A DNA stretch of 64,000 bases from Blautia argi (GTDB taxonomy: Bacteria > Bacillota > Clostridia > Lachnospirales > Lachnospiraceae): contig NZ_CP030280.1 in the NCBI RefSeq assembly GCF_003287895.1, forward strand, positions 164,001 to 228,000. The letters run 5' to 3'. The notes beneath the pieces were generated by a model, which worked only from the letters and a program-made list of their open reading frames with translations, was not told the DNA's origin and did not search any database. Below are positions 53,927 to 62,200 of this stretch, one piece after another (the first letter of the stretch is position 1; each line of letters begins with the position of its first letter). The position numbers and the translations under genes are program-made.

Positions 53927-54012
53927 GTACTTAAAATAAGTCCGTTTAAAACATTCTACCATTATTTGTACTTAAAATGAACTTGAAATATGAACTTAAT
54001 ATGTACTTATAG
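53927..54012 (+). repeat. Five G(A/T)ACTT repeats, operator-like
   Basis: Copies at 53927, 53968, 53979, 53992 and 54003 follow G(T/A)ACTT(A/G)AAAT. The last four are spaced 11, 13 and 11 bp, about one helical turn. They end 18 bp before a ribbon-helix-helix gene and probably bind its product. Confidence 0.65.
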
Positions 54013-54029
54013 AGATGGAGAGAATAATC

Positions 54030-54191
54030 ATGGAGAAAGAGAAGCATTTAGGATTACGGATTGATGCTGAAACGCATAAAAAACTGAAAAGCCTGGCAGA
54101 ATTTGAAGGGCGTTCAATCAATGGAGAAGTGTTATATTTAATACGTCAGGCGATCATGGAATTTGAAAATAAGCATGGCGAACTGAAATAA
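54030..54191 (+). CDS. Arc/CopG-type ribbon-helix-helix protein
   Basis: A 53-residue protein: HLGLRIDAETHKKLKSLAEF, then EGRSINGEVLYLIRQAIMEF. This is the strand-helix-helix order of Arc repressors, with the strand residues (GLRID) and the G-S-N turn. Five direct repeats just upstream fit autoregulation. ATG 54030 is preceded by AGAGATGGAGAG. A toxin partner is not evident: the next gene downstream is convergent and encodes an ImmA-type peptidase. Confidence 0.75.
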   Translation: MEKEKHLGLRIDAETHKKLKSLAEFEGRSINGEVLYLIRQAIMEFENKHGELK

Positions 54192-54220
54192 AAGAATCTT
54201 CATATATGGATATAAGAAAA

Positions 54221-54245
54221 GCCCGTTCAGTTGTATGGAACGGGC
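54221..54245. terminator. Bidirectional terminator
   Basis: GCCCGTTC (54221-54228) pairs with GAACGGGC (54238-54245), with T-rich sequence on the plus side and TTTTC on the minus side. It ends the ribbon-helix-helix gene and the convergent ImmA gene. Confidence 0.8.
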
Positions 54246-54250
54246 AAATT

Positions 54251-54766
54251 TTATTTGGCCAGGAAGTTGCTCTGTATTTCCAACGGCATATTGTAGTTCT
54301 GACCACGCTTGATCAGACTGTATAACTTGAAGCTCATGAGTTCCGGACTGGAGTTTAAGCAGCTACAGAGCCCGAAATAGTTCAGGTCTTCGTTCTTTGA
54401 CAGGTCTGCGATTTCTTTATCATCCAGGATAAGATCTGCAGCGAAAAGGTTCGCTTCGTATTCCGTATTATCCCTCATGTTATATAAGACATCATCTTTC
54501 ATTGGCGCCATTTTGAGCTGAGAACGATGCAGAATGATGTGACCGAGTTCGTGGGCGGCAACAATCTTTTTCTCTTCCTCAGAGAGAAAACTGCTTACCA
54601 TAACATAAATGGTTTGGCAGCTCATGAAACAGTATCCTTTTAATTTTTCGTAGCGGTCTGTTTCTCCAACGATCACATTCATTTCTTCCAGTATTTCAAA
54701 AGGATCCCTGGTCTTGAACTTTTTTACAAGTTTTTCTACTTTGTTGTAAATATATGAATTCCCCAA
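54251..54766 (-). CDS. ImmA/IrrE-family metallopeptidase
   Basis: A 171-residue zinc peptidase. AAHELGHIILHRS supplies the HExxH zinc site (residues about 90-94), and NTEYEANLFAADLIL gives the third ligand. I start it at TTG 54766, which has GAGGTG 6 bp upstream; the GTG at 54775 overlaps that site. Such peptidases cleave XRE-type repressors to induce mobile elements. The XRE gene next upstream on the same strand is its likely target. Confidence 0.85.
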   Translation of the reverse strand: MGNSYIYNKVEKLVKKFKTRDPFEILEEMNVIVGETDRYEKLKGYCFMSCQTIYVMVSSFLSEEEKKIVAAHELGHIILHRSQLKMAPMKDDVLYNMRDNTEYEANLFAADLILDDKEIADLSKNEDLNYFGLCSCLNSSPELMSFKLYSLIKRGQNYNMPLEIQSNFLAK

Positions 54767-54857
54767 ATATATCACCTCGTGTATGAATCAAACAGAAGTG
54801 GTAATGTACTTCTGACAATAAAACTATATCCTATAGGCTGTCCCATAATCACCCCAT

Positions 54858-55268
54858 CTATTTGGCATCTAAATATTTCTTTGGTGTAAATTTCTTTGCA
54901 CGTCTCTTGGAATCCAGATATAAAGACTGGATTTCATCCATAAAGGCCGTTTTGTCTTCATCAGAAAGTTCCCCGCCGGCGAACATTGCAGCGGCTTGTT
55001 CTAAGATCTGCTGAGCCTGTTTTGCTCCGCGGTTTCCAAATTGTTCAGATGCTTCTGTGATAAAAGTCTCTTCTTCTGTCATGAGATAGGAGATATCACA
55101 GCTTAAAATGTCTGCAAGTTTCTGGTAAAGATCGTGCTTCTTTGGGTAACGGCCTTCAATTTCCCATCCCCGAACAGTCCGAAGGGAGACACCGACAGCA
55201 TCGGCTAATTGGGTTTGGCTGAGTCCTTTGTTCTTTCTTAAATTTTTCACTTTTTCACCGAATGTCAT
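54858..55268 (-). CDS. XRE-family repressor paired with ImmA
   Basis: A 136-residue repressor. The helix-turn-helix is KGLSQTQLADAVGVSLRTVR near residues 13-32. A helical C-terminal part with FITEASEQFGNRGAKQAQQI and YLDSKRRAKKFTPKKYL follows. It sits upstream of the ImmA peptidase and divergent from the Y-family polymerase. It probably represses both promoters until cleaved by ImmA under stress. Confidence 0.88.
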   Translation of the reverse strand: MTFGEKVKNLRKNKGLSQTQLADAVGVSLRTVRGWEIEGRYPKKHDLYQKLADILSCDISYLMTEEETFITEASEQFGNRGAKQAQQILEQAAAMFAGGELSDEDKTAFMDEIQSLYLDSKRRAKKFTPKKYLDAK

Positions 55269-55358
55269 AAAAATACCTACTTTCTAATTGGCGTTTCAGG
55301 ATCCCTGTGTATGATGCTGAAACGGTATAGGAAATAAATTTCCCATAATCAACAAGTT

Positions 55359-55375
55359 GCCTCTTGACAAGAGGC
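55359..55375. promoter_or_regulatory. Palindromic operator overlapping the polymerase promoter
   Basis: GCCTCTTG-A-CAAGAGGC is a perfect 8+8 palindrome covering the -35 of the plus-strand promoter. It is the best candidate binding site for the divergent XRE repressor. Confidence 0.65.
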
Positions 55376-55392
55376 GAATGATTGCCTATAAT
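55364..55392 (+). promoter_or_regulatory. Promoter of the Y-family polymerase operon
   Basis: TTGACA (55364-55369), 17-bp spacer, TATAAT (55387-55392). The -10 lies in a GCCTATAAT box that is repeated exactly at 55421-55429. Confidence 0.85.
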
Positions 55393-55426
55393 GTGAATCA
55401 CAACAGAACGGCAACTACTTGCCTAT

Positions 55427-55455
55427 AATATAAATGATATTTCCTTTTTTGTCAA
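55427..55455 (-). promoter_or_regulatory. Promoter of the XRE-ImmA operon
   Basis: On the minus strand TTGACA (55450-55455) and TATATT (55427-55432) are 17 bp apart. The -10 overlaps the second GCCTATAAT box. Confidence 0.8.
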
Positions 55456-55573
55456 TGGATTTACTGAAAATTGCCTGTTTTGGCACGATCTCTATCGTGT
55501 GAAAACGAGTTGGGATGAGATCTGATTGCTTATGGGAAAGAGAAAGATAGGCAACTTATGGGAGGTGATTGAT

Positions 55574-56845
55574 TTGAAACAGAAGGAAACATTCCTCTGT
55601 ATTGATCTGAAATCTTTTTATGCTTCTGTTGAGTGTGTGGAAAGAGGACTGGATCCGTTTACTACCAATCTGGTTGTTGCAGATCCGGACCGATCGGTAT
55701 CCACCATTTGCCTTGCCATCACGCCGGCTATGAAAAAGCTGGGGATCCGAAATCGTTGCAGGATCCATGAGATACCGGATCATATCGAATATATTGTAGC
55801 AAAGCCGAGGATGCAGCTCTATATGGAGTATTCGGCAAGGATCTATGGGATTTATTTAAACTATATGGCAAAAGAGGATATCCATGTTTACAGTGTGGAT
55901 GAGTGCTTTATGGATGTCACAAGATACCTTTCCCTGTATCACCTTACAGCGAAGGAAATGGCACAAAAACTGATGGATGCGGTCATGGAAGAAACCGGAA
56001 TTACAGCAACAGCAGGAATCGGAACCAATCTGTATCTTGCAAAGATCGCAATGGATATTGTGGCAAAACATATAGAGGATCATATCGGAATGCTGGATGA
56101 GATCTCTTACCGGGAACAGTTATGGGGACATAAACCATTGAGTGATTTCTGGCGCATTGGTTCCAGAACAGAGAGAAAATTAGCCGGATATGGAATCCAA
56201 ACGATGGGGGATATCGCACTTGCCTCTATTCAATCGGAAGACTGGCTGTATAAAATGTTTGGGATCGATGCAGAACTATTGATCGATCATGCCTGGGGCT
56301 GTGAATCCTGTAAAATGAGTGATATCAAGAATTATCATACAGAAGAGCATAGTCTTTCCAATGGACAGGTATTGATGAGAAATTATACAATTGAAGAAGC
56401 TGCTGTTGTTGTAAGAGAAATGACAGATGTATTGGTTCTGGATCTGGTGGAAAAGGGGCTGGTAACGAATTCTGTAACCTTGTGGATCGCTTACGATCAT
56501 CGTTTTGAGAGGGAGTCATCGAAAGGAACCGTAAGGTTTCCGGATTGTACCAATCGCTCCAGGGAAATAATCGATACAGTAGAAGCACTTTATCGAAAAA
56601 TCGCAGATCCATATACCGGAATCAGACGAATAGAAATTATTGCAAATAAGATAAAGCCGGAAGGATATCAGCAATATACTCTTTTTCAGGATTCCATAAA
56701 AGCAGAAAAGGAAAGACATCTGCAGGAAGCCGTATTACAGGTGAAAAAGCGTTATGGAAAAAATGCGATCATGCGGGGATCCAATCTGTTGGAATGCTCC
56801 ACCTATCGAGAGAGGAACAATCAGGTTGGAGGACATCGTGCATAG
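55574..56845 (+). CDS. Y-family DNA polymerase (UmuC/DinP-like)
   Basis: A 423-residue translesion polymerase. TFLCIDLKSFYASVECVERG has the first catalytic Asp and the steric-gate Tyr/Phe, and IHVYSVDECFMDVTRY the catalytic Asp-Glu. GITATAGIGTNLYLAKIAMD and a helix-hairpin-helix (GHKPLSDFWRIGSRTERKLA) follow, then the little finger. I choose TTG 55574, since GGAGG lies 8 bp upstream; an in-frame ATG at 55526 is weaker. Element-borne copies of this type copy damaged DNA. It is followed by the YolD-like gene after an 11-bp gap. Confidence 0.92.
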   Translation: MKQKETFLCIDLKSFYASVECVERGLDPFTTNLVVADPDRSVSTICLAITPAMKKLGIRNRCRIHEIPDHIEYIVAKPRMQLYMEYSARIYGIYLNYMAKEDIHVYSVDECFMDVTRYLSLYHLTAKEMAQKLMDAVMEETGITATAGIGTNLYLAKIAMDIVAKHIEDHIGMLDEISYREQLWGHKPLSDFWRIGSRTERKLAGYGIQTMGDIALASIQSEDWLYKMFGIDAELLIDHAWGCESCKMSDIKNYHTEEHSLSNGQVLMRNYTIEEAAVVVREMTDVLVLDLVEKGLVTNSVTLWIAYDHRFERESSKGTVRFPDCTNRSREIIDTVEALYRKIADPYTGIRRIEIIANKIKPEGYQQYTLFQDSIKAEKERHLQEAVLQVKKRYGKNAIMRGSNLLECSTYRERNNQVGGHRA

Positions 56846-56856
56846 GAGGTGAAAAT

Positions 56857-57273
56857 ATGCTGGCAGAGGCGTATCAGAAATATTTATATGTTCCAAGACC
56901 GGTTTCCAAGAGATACCCTATGGATGTGCAGCACAGAGCGAAACAATTTGCCCCTTTTGCAGCACTTCGGGGATTTGAAGAGATCGTACGGAAACAGGAA
57001 ATACTTTATGAACAAAGGAAGATGTTATCCGAAGAACAAAAATGCGGATTGGATAGGAAGCTACAGATGGTTTCTGTTGGAATGAAGATACAGGCAACTT
57101 ATTTTAAAGAAAGCCGGGAAATGAAACCGGCAGGCCAGTATCATACGATTTGCGGAACCGTTGAATTTTTTGATCCATCGATTCATTTACGGATTGATGA
57201 TACGATCATTTTGATCCCGGATCTTTGTGAGTTATCCGGAGATATATTTGAAGAATTGGAATTACCTTGTTAA
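56857..57273 (+). CDS. YolD-like protein
   Basis: A 138-residue protein starting at ATG 56857 after AGGAGGTG. HRAKQFAPFAALRGFEEIVR is the YolD signature, and FDPSIHLRIDDTIILIPDLC gives the beta-barrel part. YolD-like proteins are coupled to Y-family polymerases in Firmicute elements (UvrX/YolD) and are thought to be UmuD-like partners. The pairing and spacing here fit. Confidence 0.85.
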   Translation: MLAEAYQKYLYVPRPVSKRYPMDVQHRAKQFAPFAALRGFEEIVRKQEILYEQRKMLSEEQKCGLDRKLQMVSVGMKIQATYFKESREMKPAGQYHTICGTVEFFDPSIHLRIDDTIILIPDLCELSGDIFEELELPC

Positions 57274-57335
57274 ATACAATCGGCAGAAATTCTTAGGATT
57301 CTGGGTGAGTGGGAATCCGGAGAGAATAAGGATGG

Positions 57336-57419
57336 ATGCGCCAGATCAACAAAGCAGGTCTGGGATTTGATGATCATGCTGTTCGTGCAGCTTTGGCACT
57401 TACGGAATGGACAACATGA
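57336..57419 (+). other. Possible gene remnant between YolD and zinc-ribbon genes
   Basis: A 27-codon frame reads MRQINKAGLGFDDHAVRAAL, then ALTEWTT. The composition looks protein-like but the match is too short to name. It has no clean ribosome-binding site. The rest of 57274-57502 shows no gene. Confidence 0.25.
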
Positions 57420-57502
57420 TGCTCATAAGGCGGATTTGATTTCCCTTTGATCCGTTGAGTAATAAAATGGAATTTTTTATTATTGCTTAAAGGAGGAAGC
57501 CT

Positions 57503-57739
57503 ATGGGATCAGATGCTATCAGATGGCATGTACATTGCTCTGTATGCGGAGCATTTATTGAAAAAAGCGCACATTGCGATTCAGAAGTAGAATGTAAGAA
57601 ATGTAGAAGCACTTTGGAGATTTTAGTAAAAGATGATATTGTTTCAGTACGGCCTTTGCACATCAAAGACGAAAAACTGAAAGAAAGAATGCGGGTATAT
57701 TCTCAAAAAGTGATGAATTCCCGAAAGGAAACTAAATAA
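57503..57739 (+). CDS. Zinc-ribbon protein
   Basis: A 78-residue protein with HCSVCGAFIEKSAHCDSEVE followed by CKKC, a four-Cys zinc ribbon near residues 12-34, and then a basic helical tail. ATG 57503 follows AAAGGAGGA. Small zinc-ribbon proteins occur in phage and conjugative elements; the function is unknown. A large terminator hairpin follows. Confidence 0.6.
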   Translation: MGSDAIRWHVHCSVCGAFIEKSAHCDSEVECKKCRSTLEILVKDDIVSVRPLHIKDEKLKERMRVYSQKVMNSRKETK

Positions 57740-57835
57740 AATGATCTGTCAGGATAAGCGGTGGATTTGGCTGGAACCATCAAGGCTGCACCTGATAGCA
57801 AGAGTTTGTCAAGGAGCTGAACCTGACTGGAATCA

Positions 57836-57925
57836 TGAAGAGCCCGGCAAAACATTTGCAGATACAATGCAGGATGATATTTCATTCTGTGTCTGTGGAA
57901 GCATTTGTTTTGCCGGCTTTTTTTG
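57836..57925 (+). terminator. Long terminator hairpin
   Basis: GCCCGGCAAAACA near 57842 pairs with TGTTTTGCCGGC near 57907 around about 50 nt, followed by seven T. The long loop is odd and could be a small RNA end. Confidence 0.75.
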
Positions 57926-57953
57926 TTTTCTCAAAAATTTAAAAAAAAGTTGA

Positions 57954-58183
57954 GTTTTTAACCTGTAAAACAGGGCTTTTTCCTTTCGATATATAGAGGG
58001 CAAAGTTTCGTGTGCAAAAATCAGAGATGATACGGAGTTTTGTATGATATAGCCGAAGGAGGTAATTACATAGGAGCTGCGGGCTCCCGTTCAAAAAAAA
58101 CGGGTGAGTTCGTGGCTAATTGTGATGAGTTTTTTATAGAGTTCATGGATCACCCGTAGCCGTAAGGCAGAAAGGTGGTCCAT
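57954..58183 (+). promoter_or_regulatory. Structured leader of the sigma-like gene
   Basis: After the promoter-like motif (57961-58000), the leader holds three competing pairings. GGAGC (58073) with GCTCC (58083), CCCGT (58086) with ACGGG (58100), and ACGGGTGA (58100-58107) with TCACCCGT (58150-58157). The last two exclude each other, as in an attenuator. An unused GAAGGAGG site lies at 58055. No ATG-started ORF is seen before 58184. Confidence 0.5.
57961..58000 (+). promoter_or_regulatory. Promoter-like motif, copy A (before sigma-like gene)
   Basis: CCTGTAAAA, then TTTTTCCTTTCG and ATATA, over 40 bp. It matches copy B at 58831-58870 at 31 of 40 positions without gaps. Both copies follow an A-rich stretch. 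Probably recognised by the adjacent sigma-like protein. Confidence 0.6.
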
Positions 58184-58804
58184 ATGTTGACATTAAAAGA
58201 ATTAAAGAAAGTAGTAAAAGTGGCAGGTATGACAAAGAGAGTCCCTTCTGAAAAGGCGTTAGAAAAAGAAGAGATTGTAGTAAAGGAAATTCTGAGTGGG
58301 GAATGTGATATTACCGTTTACGCAAATGGGTATGTGTTATACAGGGAAAACGGAAAGAAAACCATCTTTCCACTCCATTCCTGTAAAGATTATCAATACA
58401 TGGATGTGAAGGAAGATCGAAGCATTATGAACGAAGAATTTTTTGACAACGAAAACTGGTACATTCGTCTGTTAATGGAAGCAACGGATCGTATGGAAAT
58501 AAATCAGGCTAAAGTGGCATCAAACCATAGACTCGTTTCGTATAGCGATTATGCGGATGACAGGATCTTACTGCTAGATCCAGCTTCAGATCTTCTCGAC
58601 CAGTATATTGAAAAAGAGGTGGTCCGCGATTTCTTAGGTTGTCTGACTGCCAGACAGAAAGAAATCATCCAGTTATTTTACTTTGAAGAAATGAATCAAG
58701 AGAAGATTGCGGACTATCTTGGAATCAGACAGCAGAGTGTTTGTGAAATGCTGCAAAGAGCACTTTCTGTCATGAAAAAACATGCAGATGCAGAAAAAAA
58801 ATAA
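58184..58804 (+). CDS. Sigma-70 region-4-like regulator
   Basis: A 206-residue protein. I start it at ATG 58184, with AAAGGTGG upstream. The C-terminal 55 residues are a sigma region 4 helix-turn-helix: CLTARQKEIIQLFYFEEMNQ, EKIADYLGIRQQSVCEMLQR. The N-terminal half has a beta-rich segment (GECDITVYANGYVLYRENGK) instead of a clear sigma region 2, so it may be a small alternative sigma factor or a region-4 activator. It sits between two copies of the same promoter-like motif and probably drives its own gene and the adhesin. Confidence 0.72.
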   Translation: MLTLKELKKVVKVAGMTKRVPSEKALEKEEIVVKEILSGECDITVYANGYVLYRENGKKTIFPLHSCKDYQYMDVKEDRSIMNEEFFDNENWYIRLLMEATDRMEINQAKVASNHRLVSYSDYADDRILLLDPASDLLDQYIEKEVVRDFLGCLTARQKEIIQLFYFEEMNQEKIADYLGIRQQSVCEMLQRALSVMKKHADAEKK

Positions 58805-59273
58805 AAAAAATCAAAAAAAATTAAAAAGCACCCTGTAAAATAGGCCATTTTCCTTTCGTTATATGAAGACGTTTCTAAGAAACACTTCATGTACCTTGAA
58901 AAGAGAATAGCCTGCCCGGAGTGATACCTGCCTTGAATGTGCATTGTGCGTGTCCTGACAGAGAAAACGTTTTGGAGATATGGACTCTAAAACAGGAACG
59001 GATCCGGGGAAGAGAACAGGAAAACGCTTAAATCTTAAATAAAAAATAATTGTCTGAATCAAAATGAGGATGACAGTAGAAATCATATAGCGGTGTTTGT
59101 TTGAAAAGGCAGATACCGCCATATATTTGTGCTGTTATCTCAGCAAAGTGCTGACTGTCCCAAATAGCACAAGACTAGGAAAGGAGGGGATTATTTTCAG
59201 GAAAGAATGATGGAAAACGATGAACAAGTATAACGGATAAATAAGATTCAGAAGAAAGGAAGGATTTAAGAAC
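58805..59273 (+). other. Long leader of the Cna-B adhesin gene
   Basis: Contains motif copy B (58831-58870) and then 400 nt of non-coding sequence. AGCGGT near 59081 pairs with ACCGCC near 59115, and CTCAGCA with TGCTGAC near 59136-59155. A GGAAAGGAGGGG site at 59177-59188 is followed by no long ORF. GGAAGGA at 59258-59264 serves the adhesin ATG. Confidence 0.5.
58831..58870 (+). promoter_or_regulatory. Promoter-like motif, copy B (before adhesin gene)
   Basis: CCTGTAAAA, then ATTTTCCTTTCG and TATAT, aligned gap-free with copy A at 57961. It lies 404 bp before the adhesin start. Confidence 0.6.
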
Positions 59274-62200
59274 ATGAAAGTGAAACAAAAAGCAAAGCGG
59301 GTTGTATCCGGATTGCTGACAGCGGTCACTCTTTTATCTACGGTGTTATCACCAATCAACAGTTATGCTGCGGAGCTTCCGAAAGAAAGAAAACTGCCTC
59401 TTTTGGAAGAGGTACAAAGCCAGCTAGATGAAGATGAAATTGTTTTGGCAAAGGATCATCAAGTGGAAGTGGGAACAAGTTTTGACGTGAAAACAGATTT
59501 TACAGGGTTAGAGATCAAGGATTCAGCAAAGGTAAAGATTACTTTTGAGGAAGCAAAGAATGAGCAGGGAGAGGATTTTACAACATCCCACGCAGATACC
59601 TATAAAACTGTTTATTATGTAGAAACGGTCAATCAGGAACATCCGAATTATCAGATCAGCAGAAATGTAGTCGTAAAGGAAATAGAAAAAGAGAGTGAAA
59701 GTCCTTCAGCAGATGCAGAGCAATCCGAAACAAAAGAGACGGAAGAAGATAAGGAGGATTCAGAGAAGCCGTCAGAAATCCCAATAGAGACACCGGATGT
59801 ATCAGAAGGAAATGCTGCTTTTGATGCTTTGGTAGAACAGATGACAGAGCAGGATACCTTTGATGAAGGATCGGGATTAGCATTACATGATGTAATGGAA
59901 CAGGCAGTAGAACAAGGTGTTGATTTTAATGGAATGGAACCAGGTGAGATTACTACAATCAAAGCGATGGCTAGAACTGCAGGTGTAGGATCTCAGCAGG
60001 TAACTATTGAAAAAGGTCCAATATACCGATATGCAGACTACGGGCTTGGAACATATCTTACAGAGCCGTATTATATTTCTTATGGAAGTGTAAGAGCAAC
60101 GGCTTATTGTATCCAGCCGGCAAAACCGGGACCAGAATCCGGCACTTATACAATCACAAAGCTGGCTGACAATCAGGCTCTTGCAAAGGTATGTTATTAC
60201 GGTACCGATGCGGCAGGTGCAGAAAGTTATTTTGCGAACAAGCACAGTGATTTTTCAGCAGGAAAGAGATTTATTCTTGTCCATATGGCGGCGGCTTATG
60301 CTTATGGCAGTAGTGATGCGTTCTATGGAACCAATGCAACAGGACAGGAACTAGCAATGGATATTTACAATTATTGTGTAAAGAAGCCTGAGATACCGGA
60401 TGTGTCTATGTCATTTTCCGATGCCAATGTAAAGGCTTATGTAGAAGGAAATACACAGCGTACAAAGGAAATCACATTCCATGCGGCAGGACAGCAGAGT
60501 GTGACGATCAGCCTTCCATCCGGAGTGCGTTTTCACAACGTAAGTACAGGAAGTACAAGCGCACCGGGAGCAAAGGTAACGATCCAAGGTGGCACAAAGT
60601 TTTACCTTTCTGCACCGCTTACACAGGCAAGTGATACTGCAGAAGTATTTGCTACAACCATGGCAGGCGGCCTGGAAAAAGATTATTCTGCGTATAAGCT
60701 GACAACGAATTCCAGTACCCAGGATCTTGCCTTTATTTTTGGAGAAGGTGTGGAAACAACAAATAAAGTAAGCCTGAATGTTACATGGACAAAGCAGGCG
60801 GAAATTGCGATTGTAAAAAATGATAAAGACACCGGAAACCATCTGGCAGGAGCCATTTATGGTGTTTACCGTGATAAGGAGTGTTCAGATCTGATCACGC
60901 AGATGCCAGCAACAGATAGCAAGGGCGGTTCTAAAGTAACGATTGAAAAAATACAGGATGTTGTGTATGTAAAAGAGATCCAGCCACCGGCAAATTATCA
61001 GGCAGATCCAACTGTTTATCCAGTAGATGTCAATATCGGTAAAACAAGTACAAAGAATGTTCTGAATGAACGTACTTATGCAAAGATCCATCTGATCAAA
61101 GAAGATGCACAAACAGGAGCAAATCCACAAGGAGATGCGACTTTAGAAGGTGCGGTGTATGGCCTCTATGCGAGAGAAAACATTGTACATCCAGATGGAA
61201 CAACAGGAATTGTCCATAAAGCCGGTGATCTTGTATCTACCTTAAAAGTAGATCAGAAGGGAGATGCGGTGGTTAAAGACCTGTATCTTGGAAAATATTT
61301 TGTAAAAGAGATCCAGGCACCGGAAGGATATCTGTTAGACGAGACAGAGCATGATGTGGAATGTTCTTATGAAGGTGGCACAGTTCCAACGATAGAACGT
61401 ACTGTGAAATCAACAGAACTTGTTATGAAACAGCCGTTCCAGATCATAAAAGCTGCGAACAATGGAGAAACGGATGCAGAGCTGTTAAAAGGTGCAGGCT
61501 TCAGCGCTTACTTAAAGAGCAGCCTGGAGAAAAAAGAAAATGGAAGTTATGATTTCTCCCATGCAGAGCCAGTCATCCTTACAGCAGATGGTAAAACGGA
61601 AATGTTCACAGATGAGAAAGGGTATGCGTGCAGTATTCCGCTTCCATACGGAACGTATATTGTACGAGAAACAACCACACCTCATAATTATAAACCGGTA
61701 GAGGATTTTGAGATTACCATCCGTGAAAACAATCCGGATAAACCGCAGGTTTGGAAGGTACTGCTGGATAAAGAGTTTTCTGCAAAGTTAAAGATCATCA
61801 AAAAAGATGATGAAACAAAGAAACCGGTGTTAGTAGCCGGTACAGAATTTAAAATTTATGATCTGGATCATAAGAAATATGTGGAACAGGTAACAACCTA
61901 TCCTACGGTCACAGTCCATAAATCTTTCTTTACGGACAGCCAGGGATACCTGATCTTACCGAAACACTTAGAGATCGGGCACTATCGTATTGAAGAAGTG
62001 ACAGCACCGGATGGATATGTTGTCAACAAAAACTATGTAGAGATCACCGTGGATTCGGATACTGCCTATGAAGTAGATGGAGTAAGTGGAGATGTGATCA
62101 TTGAAGTTTCCTATGAAGATCAGCCGGTAAAGGGAAATCTTATTGTGTATAAGAAAGGTGAGATGCTTTCTGGTTTTGAGAATGACTTTATCTATGAGGA

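Noticed and set aside
57741..57953. 70-codon plus-strand frame after the zinc-ribbon gene
   Set aside because: It runs through a long terminator hairpin and has no homology-like pattern.
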